Below are positions 16,952 to 25,806 of a stretch of 64,000 bases of DNA, piece after piece. A model generated the notes under the pieces. The model did no database searches. It was not told the DNA's origin and saw only the letters and a list, made by a program, of their open reading frames with translations. The stretch lies in NCBI RefSeq assembly GCF_024519315.1, contig NZ_JANIIC010000021.1:62001-126000 (forward strand). Reading direction: 5' to 3'. Numbering within the stretch: position 1 is the first letter of the stretch; every line of letters starts with the position of its first letter. This DNA comes from Streptomyces malaysiensis subsp. samsunensis (GTDB lineage: Bacteria; Actinomycetota; Actinomycetes; Streptomycetales; Streptomycetaceae). Made by a program: the position numbers and the translations under genes.

Positions 16952-17460
16952 TGGTTTGGGCTCGCTTCCTGGGGCCGGTGGCCCGCGTCTTGGGCTGAGG
17001 TCGTCCGCCCCATGCGGGCAGTTCGGCACCGCCGGACTTCGCCATCGGGCGACCCACCGTCGCGGCGGGGAGAGGGGGCCCGGCCGGGCCCCAGCCGGGC
17101 CGCGGGCCCAGCGGCCGGGCGGCCACCTCGCGCTGCCGCCGGTCCGGGCTCGCCTCTCGGGGCCGGTGGCCCGCGTCTTGGGCTGAGGTCGTCCGCCCCA
17201 TACGGGCGGCTCGGCACCGCCGGACTTCGCCATCGGGCGACCCACCATCGCGGCGGGGAGAGGGGGCCCAGCCTGGCCCCAAAGCCAGCGCCCAGCGGGC
17301 CACCTCGGCGCCGCTGGTTTGGGTTCGCCTCCCGGGGCGGCTTGGGCCGGCGTCGTCCGCCCATGCGGGCGGTTCGGCAGCGCCGGGCCTCGTCGTCCGA
17401 CGTCCCGCCGTCGCGGCGGAATGAGGGGGCCCGGCCGGGCCGCGGAGCCGACGTCTGATC
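16952..17460. repeat. Three degenerate direct repeats (about 165-188 bp) between tetR and ccr
   Basis: Three diverged copies begin near 16957, 17147 and 17318. Each contains TTGGGCTGAGGTCGTCCGCC-like sequence, then a CGGGCG..TCGGCA block, GACCCACC and GGCGGGGAGAGGGGGCCC. The GTCGTCCGCCC landmark recurs at about 17000, 17187 and 17352. No reading frame is consistently kept, so I treat this as noncoding repeat in a 944-bp gap. Confidence 0.8.
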
Positions 17461-17865
17461 GGTCATCTCGGCTCCGCCGCCGCTCTTGCTGGAGAAGGGC
17501 GGCTGGCCGTCCGTGCGCAAAACCCGACGGGCGCCGCCCGCCCTGCGGGCGGTCGTCTTGCTCATGTGTGCAGCGGAGATGACTACTGAGGGAATTTGTT
17601 GGCACCCAGTGTCTTGCGAGGTGGCACAGCGTGCCATACCGTGAGGGTGTCCGGGCGGCCGGCGCGCTGCCAACCTCCGTGCGCCGGCTGTCCCCGCAAG
17701 CCGCTTCGCGCGCCCGGACAACGCCTGCGTCACCAGGCACCCGGCGCCACCCGCGCCATATCGAGCACCACCTCCGCCGAACCGACGGCACCGCATCAGC
17801 ATCACCCGTCACGAGCCCAGCGTTCCCTCAGGCGTCCCCCCGTGGACGCTTCGCCGGAGGCACCG

Positions 17866-19314
17866 ATGAACGAGATACTTGACGCGATCCTGGCGTCGGA
17901 CACAGCACCCGAGGATTTCGCGGCCCTGCCCATCCCCGAGTCGTACCGCGCGGTGACCGTGCGCAAGGACGAGGCCGAGATGTTCTCGGGCCTCACCACC
18001 CGGGAGAAGGACCCCCGCAAGTCACTGCACGTGGACGAGGTGCCGGTGCCCGAGCTGGGCCCCGGAGAGGCACTCGTCGCCGTGATGGCCAGCTCGGTCA
18101 ACTACAACTCCGTGTGGACCTCGATCTTCGAGCCGCTGCCGACCTTCGGCTTCCTGGAGCGTTACGGCAAGCTCTCCCCCCTCGCCAAGCGGCACGACCT
18201 GCCGTACCACATCATCGGCTCCGACCTCGCGGGCGTCGTGCTGCGCACCGGCCCCGGCGTGAACGCCTGGCAGCCGGGCGCCGAGGTCGTCGCGCACTGT
18301 CTGTCGGTCGAGCTGGAGAGCGCCGACGGCCACAACGACACCATGCTCGACCCCGAACAGCGCATCTGGGGCTTCGAGACCAACTTCGGCGGGCTCGCCG
18401 AGATCGCCCTGGTCAAGTCCAACCAGCTGATGCCCAAGCCGGCCCATCTGAGCTGGGAGGAGGCGGCCGCCCCCGGCCTGGTCAACTCCACCGCCTACCG
18501 GCAGCTGGTCTCCCGTAACGGCGCCGGGATGAAGCAGGGCGACAACATCCTGATCTGGGGCGCGAGCGGCGGGCTGGGTTCCTACGCCACCCAGTACGCG
18601 CTGGCCGGCGGGGCCACCCCGGTCTGTGTGGTCTCCTCGCCGCGGAAGGCCGAGATCTGCCGGCGGATGGGCGCCGAGGCGATCATCGACCGCACCGCCG
18701 AGGACTACACGTTCTGGAAGGACGACGGCACCCAGGACCCGCGCGAGTGGAAGCGGCTCGGCAAGAAGATCCGCGAGCTGACCGGCGGCGAGGACGTGGA
18801 CATCGTCTTCGAGCACCCCGGCCGGGAGACCTTCGGCGCGTCCGTCTATGTGACCCGTAAGGGCGGCACGATCGTCACCTGCGCATCGACCTCCGGCTAC
18901 ACCCATGAGTACGACAACCGCTATCTGTGGATGTCGCTGAAGCGGATCGTCGGCTCGCACTTCGCCAACTACCGCGAGGCGTGGGAGGCCAACCGCCTGA
19001 TCGCCAAGGGCAAGATCCACCCGACGCTGTCCAGGACCTACCGGCTGGAGGACACCGGGCAGGCGGCGTACGACGTCCACCGCAACCGCCACCAGGGCAA
19101 GGTCGGCGTGCTGTGCCTGGCCCCCGAGGAGGGCATGGGCGTACGCGACCAGGCGATGCGCGACCAGCACATCGACGCCATCAACCTGTTCCGTGACGAC
19201 TTGTCGGAGCGGACCAACGAACACAGCCGTGACGACTTGTCGGAGCGGACCAACAAGCACAGCCGTGACGACTTGTCGGAGCGGACCGCCAAGCGCAGCG
19301 AGGACGTCCGATGA
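17866..19314 (+). CDS. ccr: Crotonyl-CoA carboxylase/reductase with a repeated C-terminal extension
   Basis: Catalyses NADPH-dependent reductive carboxylation of crotonyl-CoA to ethylmalonyl-CoA, the key step of the ethylmalonyl-CoA pathway and a source of extender units for polyketide synthases. It is a medium-chain dehydrogenase/reductase with nucleotide motif WGASGGLGSYATQYAL, a family-typical start (MNEILDAILASDT..PEDF) and HPGRETFGASVYVTRKGG. The ATG at 17866 has GGAGG about 6 nt upstream. At 482 aa it exceeds the roughly 447 aa I remember for S. coelicolor Ccr. The surplus is at the C-terminus: after HIDAINLF come three in-frame copies of a 12-residue repeat (RDDLSERTNEHS and variants). 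The gene ends in an ATGA overlap with meaA. Confidence 0.95.
   Translation: MNEILDAILASDTAPEDFAALPIPESYRAVTVRKDEAEMFSGLTTREKDPRKSLHVDEVPVPELGPGEALVAVMASSVNYNSVWTSIFEPLPTFGFLERYGKLSPLAKRHDLPYHIIGSDLAGVVLRTGPGVNAWQPGAEVVAHCLSVELESADGHNDTMLDPEQRIWGFETNFGGLAEIALVKSNQLMPKPAHLSWEEAAAPGLVNSTAYRQLVSRNGAGMKQGDNILIWGASGGLGSYATQYALAGGATPVCVVSSPRKAEICRRMGAEAIIDRTAEDYTFWKDDGTQDPREWKRLGKKIRELTGGEDVDIVFEHPGRETFGASVYVTRKGGTIVTCASTSGYTHEYDNRYLWMSLKRIVGSHFANYREAWEANRLIAKGKIHPTLSRTYRLEDTGQAAYDVHRNRHQGKVGVLCLAPEEGMGVRDQAMRDQHIDAINLFRDDLSERTNEHSRDDLSERTNKHSRDDLSERTAKRSEDVR
19192..19299. repeat. 3 x 36-bp in-frame tandem repeat in ccr
   Basis: Units at 19192-19227, 19228-19263 and 19264-19299, each starting CGTGACGACTTGTCGGAGCG. 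Units 1 and 2 differ at very few bases; unit 3 differs more. Translation gives RDDLSERTNEHS, RDDLSERTNKHS and RDDLSERTAKRS. Confidence 0.95.
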
Positions 19315-21329
19315 GTGGCGCGCCCCGTCCCAAGGACCGGCCCTGGCTGATGCGGACCTACGCCGGGCACTCCACCGCCGAGGCGTCCAACGAGCTGTAC
19401 CGGCGCAACCTGGCCAAGGGCCAGACCGGGCTCTCGGTCGCCTTCGACCTGCCGACCCAGACCGGCTACGACCCCGACCACATCCTCGCCCGGGGCGAGG
19501 TGGGCCGGGTCGGGGTCCCGGTCTCGCATCTGGGCGACATGCGACGGCTGTTCCAGGAGATCCCCCTGGAGCGGATGAACACCTCCATGACCATCAACGC
19601 GACCGCGATGTGGCTGCTGGCGCTCTACCAGGTCGTCGCGGAGGAGCACGGCGCCGATATCGCGAAGCTCCAGGGGACGACGCAGAACGACATCGTCAAG
19701 GAGTACCTCTCGCGCGGTACGCATGTCTTCCCGCCGGGCCCGAGCCTGCGGCTGACCACCGACATGATCGCGTACACGGTCCACCACATCCCCAAGTGGA
19801 ACCCGATCAACATTTGCAGCTACCACCTCCAGGAGGCCGGGGCCACTCCGGTGCAGGAGATCGCCTTCGCGATGTCCACGGCGATCGCCGTACTGGACGC
19901 GGTCTTCGCCTCCGGGCAGGTTCCCGAGGACCGTAAGGGCGATGTGGTGGCCCGGATCTCCTTCTTCGTGAACGCGGGCGTCCGCTTCATCGAGGAGATG
20001 TGCAAGATGCGCGCCTTCGGCCGCATCTGGGACCGGATCACCCGGGAGCGGTACGGCATCGAGAACCCCAAGCACCGCCGGTTCCGCTACGGCGTCCAGG
20101 TGAACTCGCTCGGCCTGACCGAGGCCCAGCCGGAGAACAACGTCCAGCGCATCGTCCTGGAGATGCTGGCCGTCACCCTCTCCAAGGACGCCCGCGCCCG
20201 CGCCGTCCAGCTCCCGGCCTGGAACGAGGCGCTGGGCCTCCCCCGGCCCTGGGACCAGCAGTGGTCGCTGCGCATCCAGCAGGTCCTCGCCCATGAGAGC
20301 GATCTGCTGGAGTACGACGACATCTTCGAGGGCTCGAAGGTGATCGAGAGCAAGGTCGCCGCGCTGGTCGAGGAGGCCGAGGCGGAGATCGAGCGGATCC
20401 AGGAGATGGGCGGGGCGATGGCCGCCGTCGAGTCCGGCTACCTCAAGGCGCGGCTGGTGGCCTCCCACTCCGAGCGCAGGGCGCGGATCGAGGCGGGCGA
20501 GGAGAAGATCGTCGGCGTCAACTGCTACGAGTCCACCGAGCCCAATCCGCTCACCGCCGACCTCGACACCGCGATCATGACGGTGGACCCGGAGAACGAG
20601 GCGCGGGTGGTCTCGGCCCTGCACTCCTGGCGCGAGGAGCGTGACGAGGGCCCCGCCCAGGAGGCCCTCGCCGCCCTCCGTAAGGCCGCCGCGGGCACCG
20701 AGAACCTGATGGAGGCGACCCTGCGCTGCGCCCGCGCGGGCGTGACCACCGGGGAGTGGGCCTGGGCGCTGCGCGATGTCTTCGGCGAGTACCGCGCCCC
20801 CACCGGGGTCGGCGGCGCGCCGCTGACCGTCGCCACGGAGACGGGCTCCCCGCTGGCCTCCGTCCGCGAGAAGGTCGACAAGACGGTGGCCGAGCTGGGC
20901 GGCGGAAGGCTGCGGCTGCTGGTCGGCAAGCCCGGTCTCGACGGGCACAGCAACGGCGCCGAGCAGATCGCCGTACGGGCCAGGGACGCCGGCTTCGAGG
21001 TGGTCTACCAGGGCATCCGGCTCACCCCGGAGCAGATCGTCTCGGCGGCCGTGGCCGAGGACGTGCACTGCGTGGGGCTGTCCATCCTGTCCGGTTCACA
21101 TGCCGAGCTGGTGCCCGATGTGCTGGATCGGCTGCGCGCCGCGGGCGCCCAGGACATCCCCGTCATCGTCGGCGGGATCATCCCGGCCGCGGACGCCGCC
21201 GCACTGCGCGCGGCCGGTGTCGCCGCAGTTTTCACCCCCAAGGACTTCGGCATCACGGAGATCATCGGCCGTATTGTCGATGAGATCCGCGCCGCGAACA
21301 CGCTTCCCCCTCTGGAGGTTCTCGTATGA
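19311..21329 (+). CDS. meaA: Ethylmalonyl-CoA mutase (B12-dependent)
   Basis: Converts ethylmalonyl-CoA to methylsuccinyl-CoA using adenosylcobalamin. The 672-aa protein has the methylmalonyl-CoA-mutase-type barrel (MRTYAGHSTAEASNELYRRNL, FDLPTQTGYDPDH, INICSYHLQEAG) and a C-terminal cobalamin-binding domain with the DxHxxG ligand motif as DGHSNGAEQI. It is far closer to the MeaA/Ecm type than to MutB, as expected directly behind ccr. ATGA overlaps couple it to ccr upstream and to the lyase gene downstream. Confidence 0.94.
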   Translation: MSGAPRPKDRPWLMRTYAGHSTAEASNELYRRNLAKGQTGLSVAFDLPTQTGYDPDHILARGEVGRVGVPVSHLGDMRRLFQEIPLERMNTSMTINATAMWLLALYQVVAEEHGADIAKLQGTTQNDIVKEYLSRGTHVFPPGPSLRLTTDMIAYTVHHIPKWNPINICSYHLQEAGATPVQEIAFAMSTAIAVLDAVFASGQVPEDRKGDVVARISFFVNAGVRFIEEMCKMRAFGRIWDRITRERYGIENPKHRRFRYGVQVNSLGLTEAQPENNVQRIVLEMLAVTLSKDARARAVQLPAWNEALGLPRPWDQQWSLRIQQVLAHESDLLEYDDIFEGSKVIESKVAALVEEAEAEIERIQEMGGAMAAVESGYLKARLVASHSERRARIEAGEEKIVGVNCYESTEPNPLTADLDTAIMTVDPENEARVVSALHSWREERDEGPAQEALAALRKAAAGTENLMEATLRCARAGVTTGEWAWALRDVFGEYRAPTGVGGAPLTVATETGSPLASVREKVDKTVAELGGGRLRLLVGKPGLDGHSNGAEQIAVRARDAGFEVVYQGIRLTPEQIVSAAVAEDVHCVGLSILSGSHAELVPDVLDRLRAAGAQDIPVIVGGIIPAADAAALRAAGVAAVFTPKDFGITEIIGRIVDEIRAANTLPPLEVLV

Positions 21330-22306
21330 CCGCCCCCGACCGTTCCGATGCGGCCAGCCGGCTGCGCCCGCGCCGCTCCTGCCTGGCCGTCCCCGGCTCC
21401 AATCCGCGCTTCCTGGAGAAGGCCCAGGGGCTCCCGGCCGACCAGGTCTTCCTGGACCTGGAGGACGCCTGTGCGCCGCTGGCCAAGGAGGACGCCCGGC
21501 ACACCATCGTCAAGGCGCTGAACGAGGGCGACTGGACCGGTAAGACGCGCGTGGTACGGGTCAACGACTGGACCACCCACTGGACGTACCGGGACGTCAT
21601 CACGGTGGTCGAGGGCGCGGGCCCCAACCTGGACTGCATCATGCTGCCCAAGGTGCAGGACGCCCAGCAGATCATCGCGCTGGACCTGCTGCTCACCCAG
21701 ATCGAGAAGACCATGGGCTTCGAGATCGGGCGGATCGGCATCGAGGCGCAGATCGAGAACGCCAAGGGCCTGGTCAACGTGGACGAGATCGCCGGCGCCT
21801 CGCCGCGCCTGGAGACCATCGTCTTCGGCCCGGCCGACTTCATGGCGTCCATCAACATGAAGTCGCTGGTCGTGGGCGAGCAGCCGCCCGGCTACCCGGC
21901 GGACGCCTACCACTACATCCTGATGCGGATCCTGATGGCGGCCCGCACCCATGACCTCCAGGCGATCGACGGCCCCTACCTCCAGATCCGGAACGTGGAC
22001 GGCTTCCGGGAGGTGGCCGGGCGCGCCGCCGCCCTCGGCTACGACGGCAAATGGGTGCTGCACCCCGGCCAGGTGGAGGCGGCCAATGAGGTCTTCTCGC
22101 CGTCGCAGGAGGACTACGACCACGCCGAGCTGATCCTGGACGCCTATGACTACTGCACCTCGGCGGAGGGCGGTATGAAGGGCTCGGCGATGCTCGGCGA
22201 CGAGATGATCGACGAGGCCAGCCGCAAGATGGCCCTGGTCATCGCGGGCAAGGGCCGCGCGGCCGGGATGGCCCGTACGTCCACCTTCCAGCCCCCGGAG
22301 GCGTGA
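21326..22306 (+). CDS. CitE-like lyase: malyl-CoA / beta-methylmalyl-CoA lyase of the ethylmalonyl-CoA pathway
   Basis: A 326-aa HpcH/HpaI aldolase/citrate lyase family protein with RSCLAVPGSNPRFLEKA, FLDLEDACAPLAKEDAR (magnesium-site Glu and Asp), IGIEAQIENAKGLVN and FGPADFMAS. In the ethylmalonyl-CoA pathway this enzyme splits beta-methylmalyl-CoA into glyoxylate and propionyl-CoA and can form malyl-CoA. Position between meaA and the MaoC hydratase supports the assignment (often named mcl1). ATGA overlap with meaA; 3-bp gap to the next gene. A malyl-CoA thioesterase role cannot be excluded from sequence. Confidence 0.88.
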   Translation: MTAPDRSDAASRLRPRRSCLAVPGSNPRFLEKAQGLPADQVFLDLEDACAPLAKEDARHTIVKALNEGDWTGKTRVVRVNDWTTHWTYRDVITVVEGAGPNLDCIMLPKVQDAQQIIALDLLLTQIEKTMGFEIGRIGIEAQIENAKGLVNVDEIAGASPRLETIVFGPADFMASINMKSLVVGEQPPGYPADAYHYILMRILMAARTHDLQAIDGPYLQIRNVDGFREVAGRAAALGYDGKWVLHPGQVEAANEVFSPSQEDYDHAELILDAYDYCTSAEGGMKGSAMLGDEMIDEASRKMALVIAGKGRAAGMARTSTFQPPEA

Positions 22307-22309
22307 GCC

Positions 22310-22816
22310 ATGCAGTTCGGCCGTACCTATGAGGAGTTCACGGTGGGGGACGTCTACCGGCACTGGCCGGGGAAGACGGTCACCGAGTACGACGACCACC
22401 TCTTCTGTCTGCTCACCATGAACCACCACCCGCTGCACATGGACAGCAACTACGCCGAGAAGACGACCGATTTCGGCAAGAACGTGGTGGTCGGGAACTA
22501 CATCTACTCGCTGCTGCTGGGCATGTCCGTCCCCGATGTCTCCGGAAAGGCCATCGCCAATCTGGAGATCGAGTCGCTGCGCCATGTCGCGCCCACCTTC
22601 CACGGCGACACGATCTACGGCGAGACGACGGTGCTCGGCAAGACGCCGTCGAAGTCCAAAACGGACCGGGGCATCGTGCATGTGGAGACCAAGGGCTACA
22701 AGCAGGACGGCACCCTGGTCTGTGTCTTCCGGCGCAAGGTGATGGTGCCGACCGCCACATACATCAAGGAGCGCGGCGGCGAGCAGCCGGGCCGCCCGGA
22801 GCTGGGAGAGCAGTGA
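22310..22816 (+). CDS. mch: MaoC-family mesaconyl-CoA hydratase
   Basis: A 168-aa single hot-dog MaoC dehydratase, MQFGRTYEEFTVGDVYRHWPG, with the active-site Asp/His-type segment in TMNHHPLHMDSNYAEKT. It should hydrate mesaconyl-CoA to beta-methylmalyl-CoA, the step before the lyase encoded just upstream. Spacing to neighbours is 3 bp and 1 bp, so it is certainly in the operon. Length is shorter than the proteobacterial double-hot-dog enzyme, as is usual for actinobacteria. Confidence 0.88.
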   Translation: MQFGRTYEEFTVGDVYRHWPGKTVTEYDDHLFCLLTMNHHPLHMDSNYAEKTTDFGKNVVVGNYIYSLLLGMSVPDVSGKAIANLEIESLRHVAPTFHGDTIYGETTVLGKTPSKSKTDRGIVHVETKGYKQDGTLVCVFRRKVMVPTATYIKERGGEQPGRPELGEQ

Positions 22817-22817
22817 T

Positions 22818-24020
22818 ATGAGCCGCCTCGCACAGACGGAGGGCCTGACCGACATCCAGCGGGAGATCCTCTCCACGGTCAGGGATTTTGTCGACAAGGA
22901 GATCCTGCCGGTCGCGACCGAGTTGGAACATCGCGATGAATATCCGACGGCGATCGTGGAGGGGCTGAAGGAGCTCGGCGTCTTCGGGCTGATGATCCCG
23001 GAGGAATACGGCGGTCTGGGCGAGTCGCTGCTCACCTACGCGCTGTGCGTGGAGGAGATCGCACGCGGCTGGATGAGCGTCTCGGGCATCATCAACACCC
23101 ACTTCATCGTGGCCTACATGCTCAAGCAGCACGGCACCGAGGAGCAGAAGGAGTATTTCCTTCCCAAGATGGCGCTGGGCGAGATCCGGGGCGCCTTCTC
23201 GATGTCGGAGCCGGGGCTGGGCTCGGATGTGTCGGCGATCACCAGCAAGGCGGTGCGGGACGGCGACGAGTACGTTCTGAACGGCCAGAAGATGTGGCTG
23301 ACCAACGGCGGCACCGCCACCCTGGTGGCGGTCCTGTGCCGGACCGGCGAGGCCCAGGAGGGGGTCGCCCCGCACAAGGCGATGACCACCTTCCTGGTCG
23401 AGAAGGAGCCGGGCTTCGGCGAGGTCCGGCCCGGTCTGACCATCCCCGGCAAGATCGAGAAGATGGGCTACAAGGGGGTCGACACCACCGAGCTCATCAT
23501 GGACGGACTGCGCATTCCGGCCGATCGGGTGCTCGGCGGGACGCCGAACCGAGGTTTTTACCAAATGATGGACGGAGTGGAGGTCGGCCGGGTGAATGTG
23601 GCCGCGCGCGGCTGTGGAGTGGCGCGGCGCGCATTCGAGCTGGGCGTTGCATACGCACAGCAGCGGCATACCTTCGGCAAGCCGATCGCCCAGCACCAGG
23701 CCATCCAGTTCAAACTGGCCGAAATGGGAACAAAGGTCGAGGCGGCTCATGCGATGATGGTCAATGCGGCCCGTAAGAAGGATTCGGGCGCGCGCAACGA
23801 CCTCGAGGCGGGAATGGCGAAGTACCTGGCGTCGGAGTACTGCAAAGAGGTCGTGGAGGACGCCTTCCGCATCCACGGCGGGTACGGCTTCTCCAAGGAA
23901 TACGAGATCGAGCGCCTCTACCGAGAGGCACCGATGCTTCTCATCGGCGAAGGAACCGCCGAGATTCAGAAAATGATTATTGGACGGAGACTCCTGGAGG
24001 AATACCGAACCCAAGACTGA
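22818..24020 (+). CDS. mcd: Acyl-CoA dehydrogenase, methylsuccinyl-CoA dehydrogenase of the ethylmalonyl-CoA pathway
   Basis: A 400-aa FAD-dependent acyl-CoA dehydrogenase expected to oxidise (2S)-methylsuccinyl-CoA to mesaconyl-CoA. Motifs: FSMSEPGLGSDVSAI (FAD/substrate loop), KMWLTNGGTA, and C-terminal DAFRIHGGYGFSKEYEIERLYREAP with the helix that follows. The ATG at 22818 has GGAGAG upstream, 1 bp after mch. From about 23500 onwards the gene uses noticeably more A/T-ending codons (GTT, GCA, AAA, GGA) than its first half or its neighbours. It completes the run ccr-meaA-lyase-mch-mcd. Confidence 0.9.
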   Translation: MSRLAQTEGLTDIQREILSTVRDFVDKEILPVATELEHRDEYPTAIVEGLKELGVFGLMIPEEYGGLGESLLTYALCVEEIARGWMSVSGIINTHFIVAYMLKQHGTEEQKEYFLPKMALGEIRGAFSMSEPGLGSDVSAITSKAVRDGDEYVLNGQKMWLTNGGTATLVAVLCRTGEAQEGVAPHKAMTTFLVEKEPGFGEVRPGLTIPGKIEKMGYKGVDTTELIMDGLRIPADRVLGGTPNRGFYQMMDGVEVGRVNVAARGCGVARRAFELGVAYAQQRHTFGKPIAQHQAIQFKLAEMGTKVEAAHAMMVNAARKKDSGARNDLEAGMAKYLASEYCKEVVEDAFRIHGGYGFSKEYEIERLYREAPMLLIGEGTAEIQKMIIGRRLLEEYRTQD

Positions 24021-24200
24021 ACGTCCCTTTTGGGGTGGTATCCGAGAGAAGAAGGTCACACCGCGCCGAGGGTCTTCGGTCACTGACAAGCCACCGACAG
24101 GCCCTGGCGCTTGCCCAGTTACCGCTCGCAACCGATACCATCCCGGAAAGCCGCCGTCCCCAGTCTTGCGTCGCGGCATCCTCCGCTACGAAGGTCATCC

Positions 24201-24848
24201 ATGCCCCACAGCCAATCCTCTGCACAACGCGGTCGCGTCCGCCTCGCGCGCGGAGCGTCGCCGTGGCTCCTACCGACCGTCGCCACCGCGGCGGTCAGCC
24301 TTGCTCGGGCCCGCCGCTCCGGACGCTGGACGGCGGTCGCCGTGCCCGCCACCGCGCTCGCGGCGGGCATGCTGTGGTTCTTCCGCGACCCCGAGAGAGA
24401 GATCACGCATGGCCGTGTGATCTCTCCGGCCGACGGTGTGGTGCAGAGCATCATGCCGTGGAAGGACGGGCGCACCCGCGTCGCCATCTTCATGAGCCCG
24501 CTCAATGTCCACGTCAACCGCGCCCCGCTGGCCGGCACGGTCACCTCCGTGGAGCACATCCCCGGTGGCTTCGTTCCCGCGTTCAACAAGGAGAGCGAGA
24601 ACAACGAGCGGGTCGTCTGGCACTTCGACACCGAGCTCGGTGACATCGAGATGGTCCAGATCGCCGGTGCGGTAGCCCGGCGTATCGTGCCGTATGTGCC
24701 ACAGGGCACCAAGGTCGAACAGGGTGAGCGGATCGGTCTCATCCGCTTCGGCTCGCGCGTCGACATCTACCTCCCCGAGGGTGTCGATGTCGCGGTCGAG
24801 GTCGGCCAGGCCACCACCGCGGGGGTGACTCGCCTTGACCGTGATTGA
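24201..24848 (+). CDS. psd: Phosphatidylserine decarboxylase (short, archaeal-type)
   Basis: Decarboxylates phosphatidylserine to phosphatidylethanolamine at the membrane. The 215-aa proenzyme has one or two N-terminal hydrophobic segments (PWLLPTVATAAVSLARA, TAVAVPATALAAGMLWFF), FRDPERE, the ADGVVQSI block and MSPLNVHVNRAPLAGTV. The self-cleavage site is Gly-Ser in RFGSRVDIYLP, which gives the pyruvoyl prosthetic group on the small alpha chain. The ATG at 24201 has GAAGGT about 6 nt upstream. It overlaps pssA, so both phosphatidylethanolamine enzymes are made together. Its position straight after mcd is shared, as I recall, with S. coelicolor. Confidence 0.92.
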   Translation: MPHSQSSAQRGRVRLARGASPWLLPTVATAAVSLARARRSGRWTAVAVPATALAAGMLWFFRDPEREITHGRVISPADGVVQSIMPWKDGRTRVAIFMSPLNVHVNRAPLAGTVTSVEHIPGGFVPAFNKESENNERVVWHFDTELGDIEMVQIAGAVARRIVPYVPQGTKVEQGERIGLIRFGSRVDIYLPEGVDVAVEVGQATTAGVTRLDRD

Positions 24849-25701
24849 TCCCGACACACAGGCCGCCTGGGTCCCGGAGGCCGATGTGGACGAGGCGGAC
24901 GTCGACGAGACGGACGACATGCCGCTGTCGACGCGCCTGTCGATAGCCGACACGCTGACCCTGGGCAACGCCACCTGTGGCTTCCTCGCGGTCTACTTCA
25001 CCACCACCGGCGTCCTCATCCCGCACCTCACGGGCAGCGAGGACGGCGGGATGACCCGGCACAGCGCCGCCTCCGCGGTCATGCTGATGCTGCTCGCCTC
25101 CGTCTTCGACCTCTTCGACGGGCTCGTCGCGCGGAAGCTGCGCAGCTCGGCGATGGGCGCGGAGCTGGACAACCTCTCCGACCTGATCAGCTTCGGCCTG
25201 GCGCCGGCGTACTTCGTGCTGGTCTGGGGGATGGTCTCCGACGACGCGTATCAGCGGGTCTCGGTGGTGGGCGCGATCGTGGTGCTGCTGGCGGTGGTGC
25301 TGCGGCTTGCCAGATTCTCCTGTGTCACGCTGCGTGACGGCGTCTTCCAGGGCATGCCCAGCCCCTTCGGCGCTCTGACCGTGGTCTCGGTGGTCCTGCT
25401 GGGCCTGCCGTTCGTGCCCACCCTGCTCGCGATCATCGGCGTCGCCTGGCTGATGGTGAGCCGTGTGGAGTACCCCAAGCCGCGCGGCCGGCTCGCGGTG
25501 GCCATGCTCAGCTGGATCGTCACCAGCATGGCCCTCCTGGCGGCCTGGGCCTTCGAGGCCCCCGGCGGTGAGCTGCTGCTCCAGTCGGCGTGCGCGCTCC
25601 AGGTCGTCATGGGCGCGGTGATTCCGCTGTTCGCCACGGCCCGCCGGGTGAACGCGTTCCGCGACAACCGCCGCGAGGCGAGGGCGGCGCAACTCCCCTA
25701 G
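24835..25701 (+). CDS. pssA: CDP-diacylglycerol--serine O-phosphatidyltransferase
   Basis: Makes phosphatidylserine from CDP-diacylglycerol and L-serine; Psd then decarboxylates it. A 288-aa membrane protein with about seven hydrophobic segments and the full CDP-alcohol phosphotransferase motif, DLFDGLVARKL followed by G...D...D in MGAELDNLSDLISFG. The acidic N-terminus (DVDEADVDETDDM) is unusual but small. I prefer the TTG at 24835 with GGGGGTGA upstream, overlapping psd by 14 nt; GTG at 24841 is an alternative. A strong terminator follows. Confidence 0.9.
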   Translation: MTVIDPDTQAAWVPEADVDEADVDETDDMPLSTRLSIADTLTLGNATCGFLAVYFTTTGVLIPHLTGSEDGGMTRHSAASAVMLMLLASVFDLFDGLVARKLRSSAMGAELDNLSDLISFGLAPAYFVLVWGMVSDDAYQRVSVVGAIVVLLAVVLRLARFSCVTLRDGVFQGMPSPFGALTVVSVVLLGLPFVPTLLAIIGVAWLMVSRVEYPKPRGRLAVAMLSWIVTSMALLAAWAFEAPGGELLLQSACALQVVMGAVIPLFATARRVNAFRDNRREARAAQLP

Positions 25702-25728
25702 CGCCGCCGTCCGACCGCACCAGCCCAC

Positions 25729-25765
25729 CGGGGTGGGCCCGAACAAACCACTCGGGCCCACCCCG
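25729..25765 (+). terminator. Stem-loop terminator after pssA
   Basis: Perfect 14-bp arms CGGGGTGGGCCCGA and TCGGGCCCACCCCG with a 9-nt loop, starting 27 bp after the pssA stop. It probably ends the ccr-to-pssA transcription block. Confidence 0.85.
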
Positions 25766-25806
25766 CTGCCGTGTCCGGGACCAGGGCTGGGCTGGGCTGC
25801 CGGGGG

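Noticed and set aside
17596..17865. N-terminal extension of ccr by 90 codons
   Set aside because: The ATG at 17866 has a strong ribosome site and gives the family start MNEILDAIL; the extension is low-complexity.
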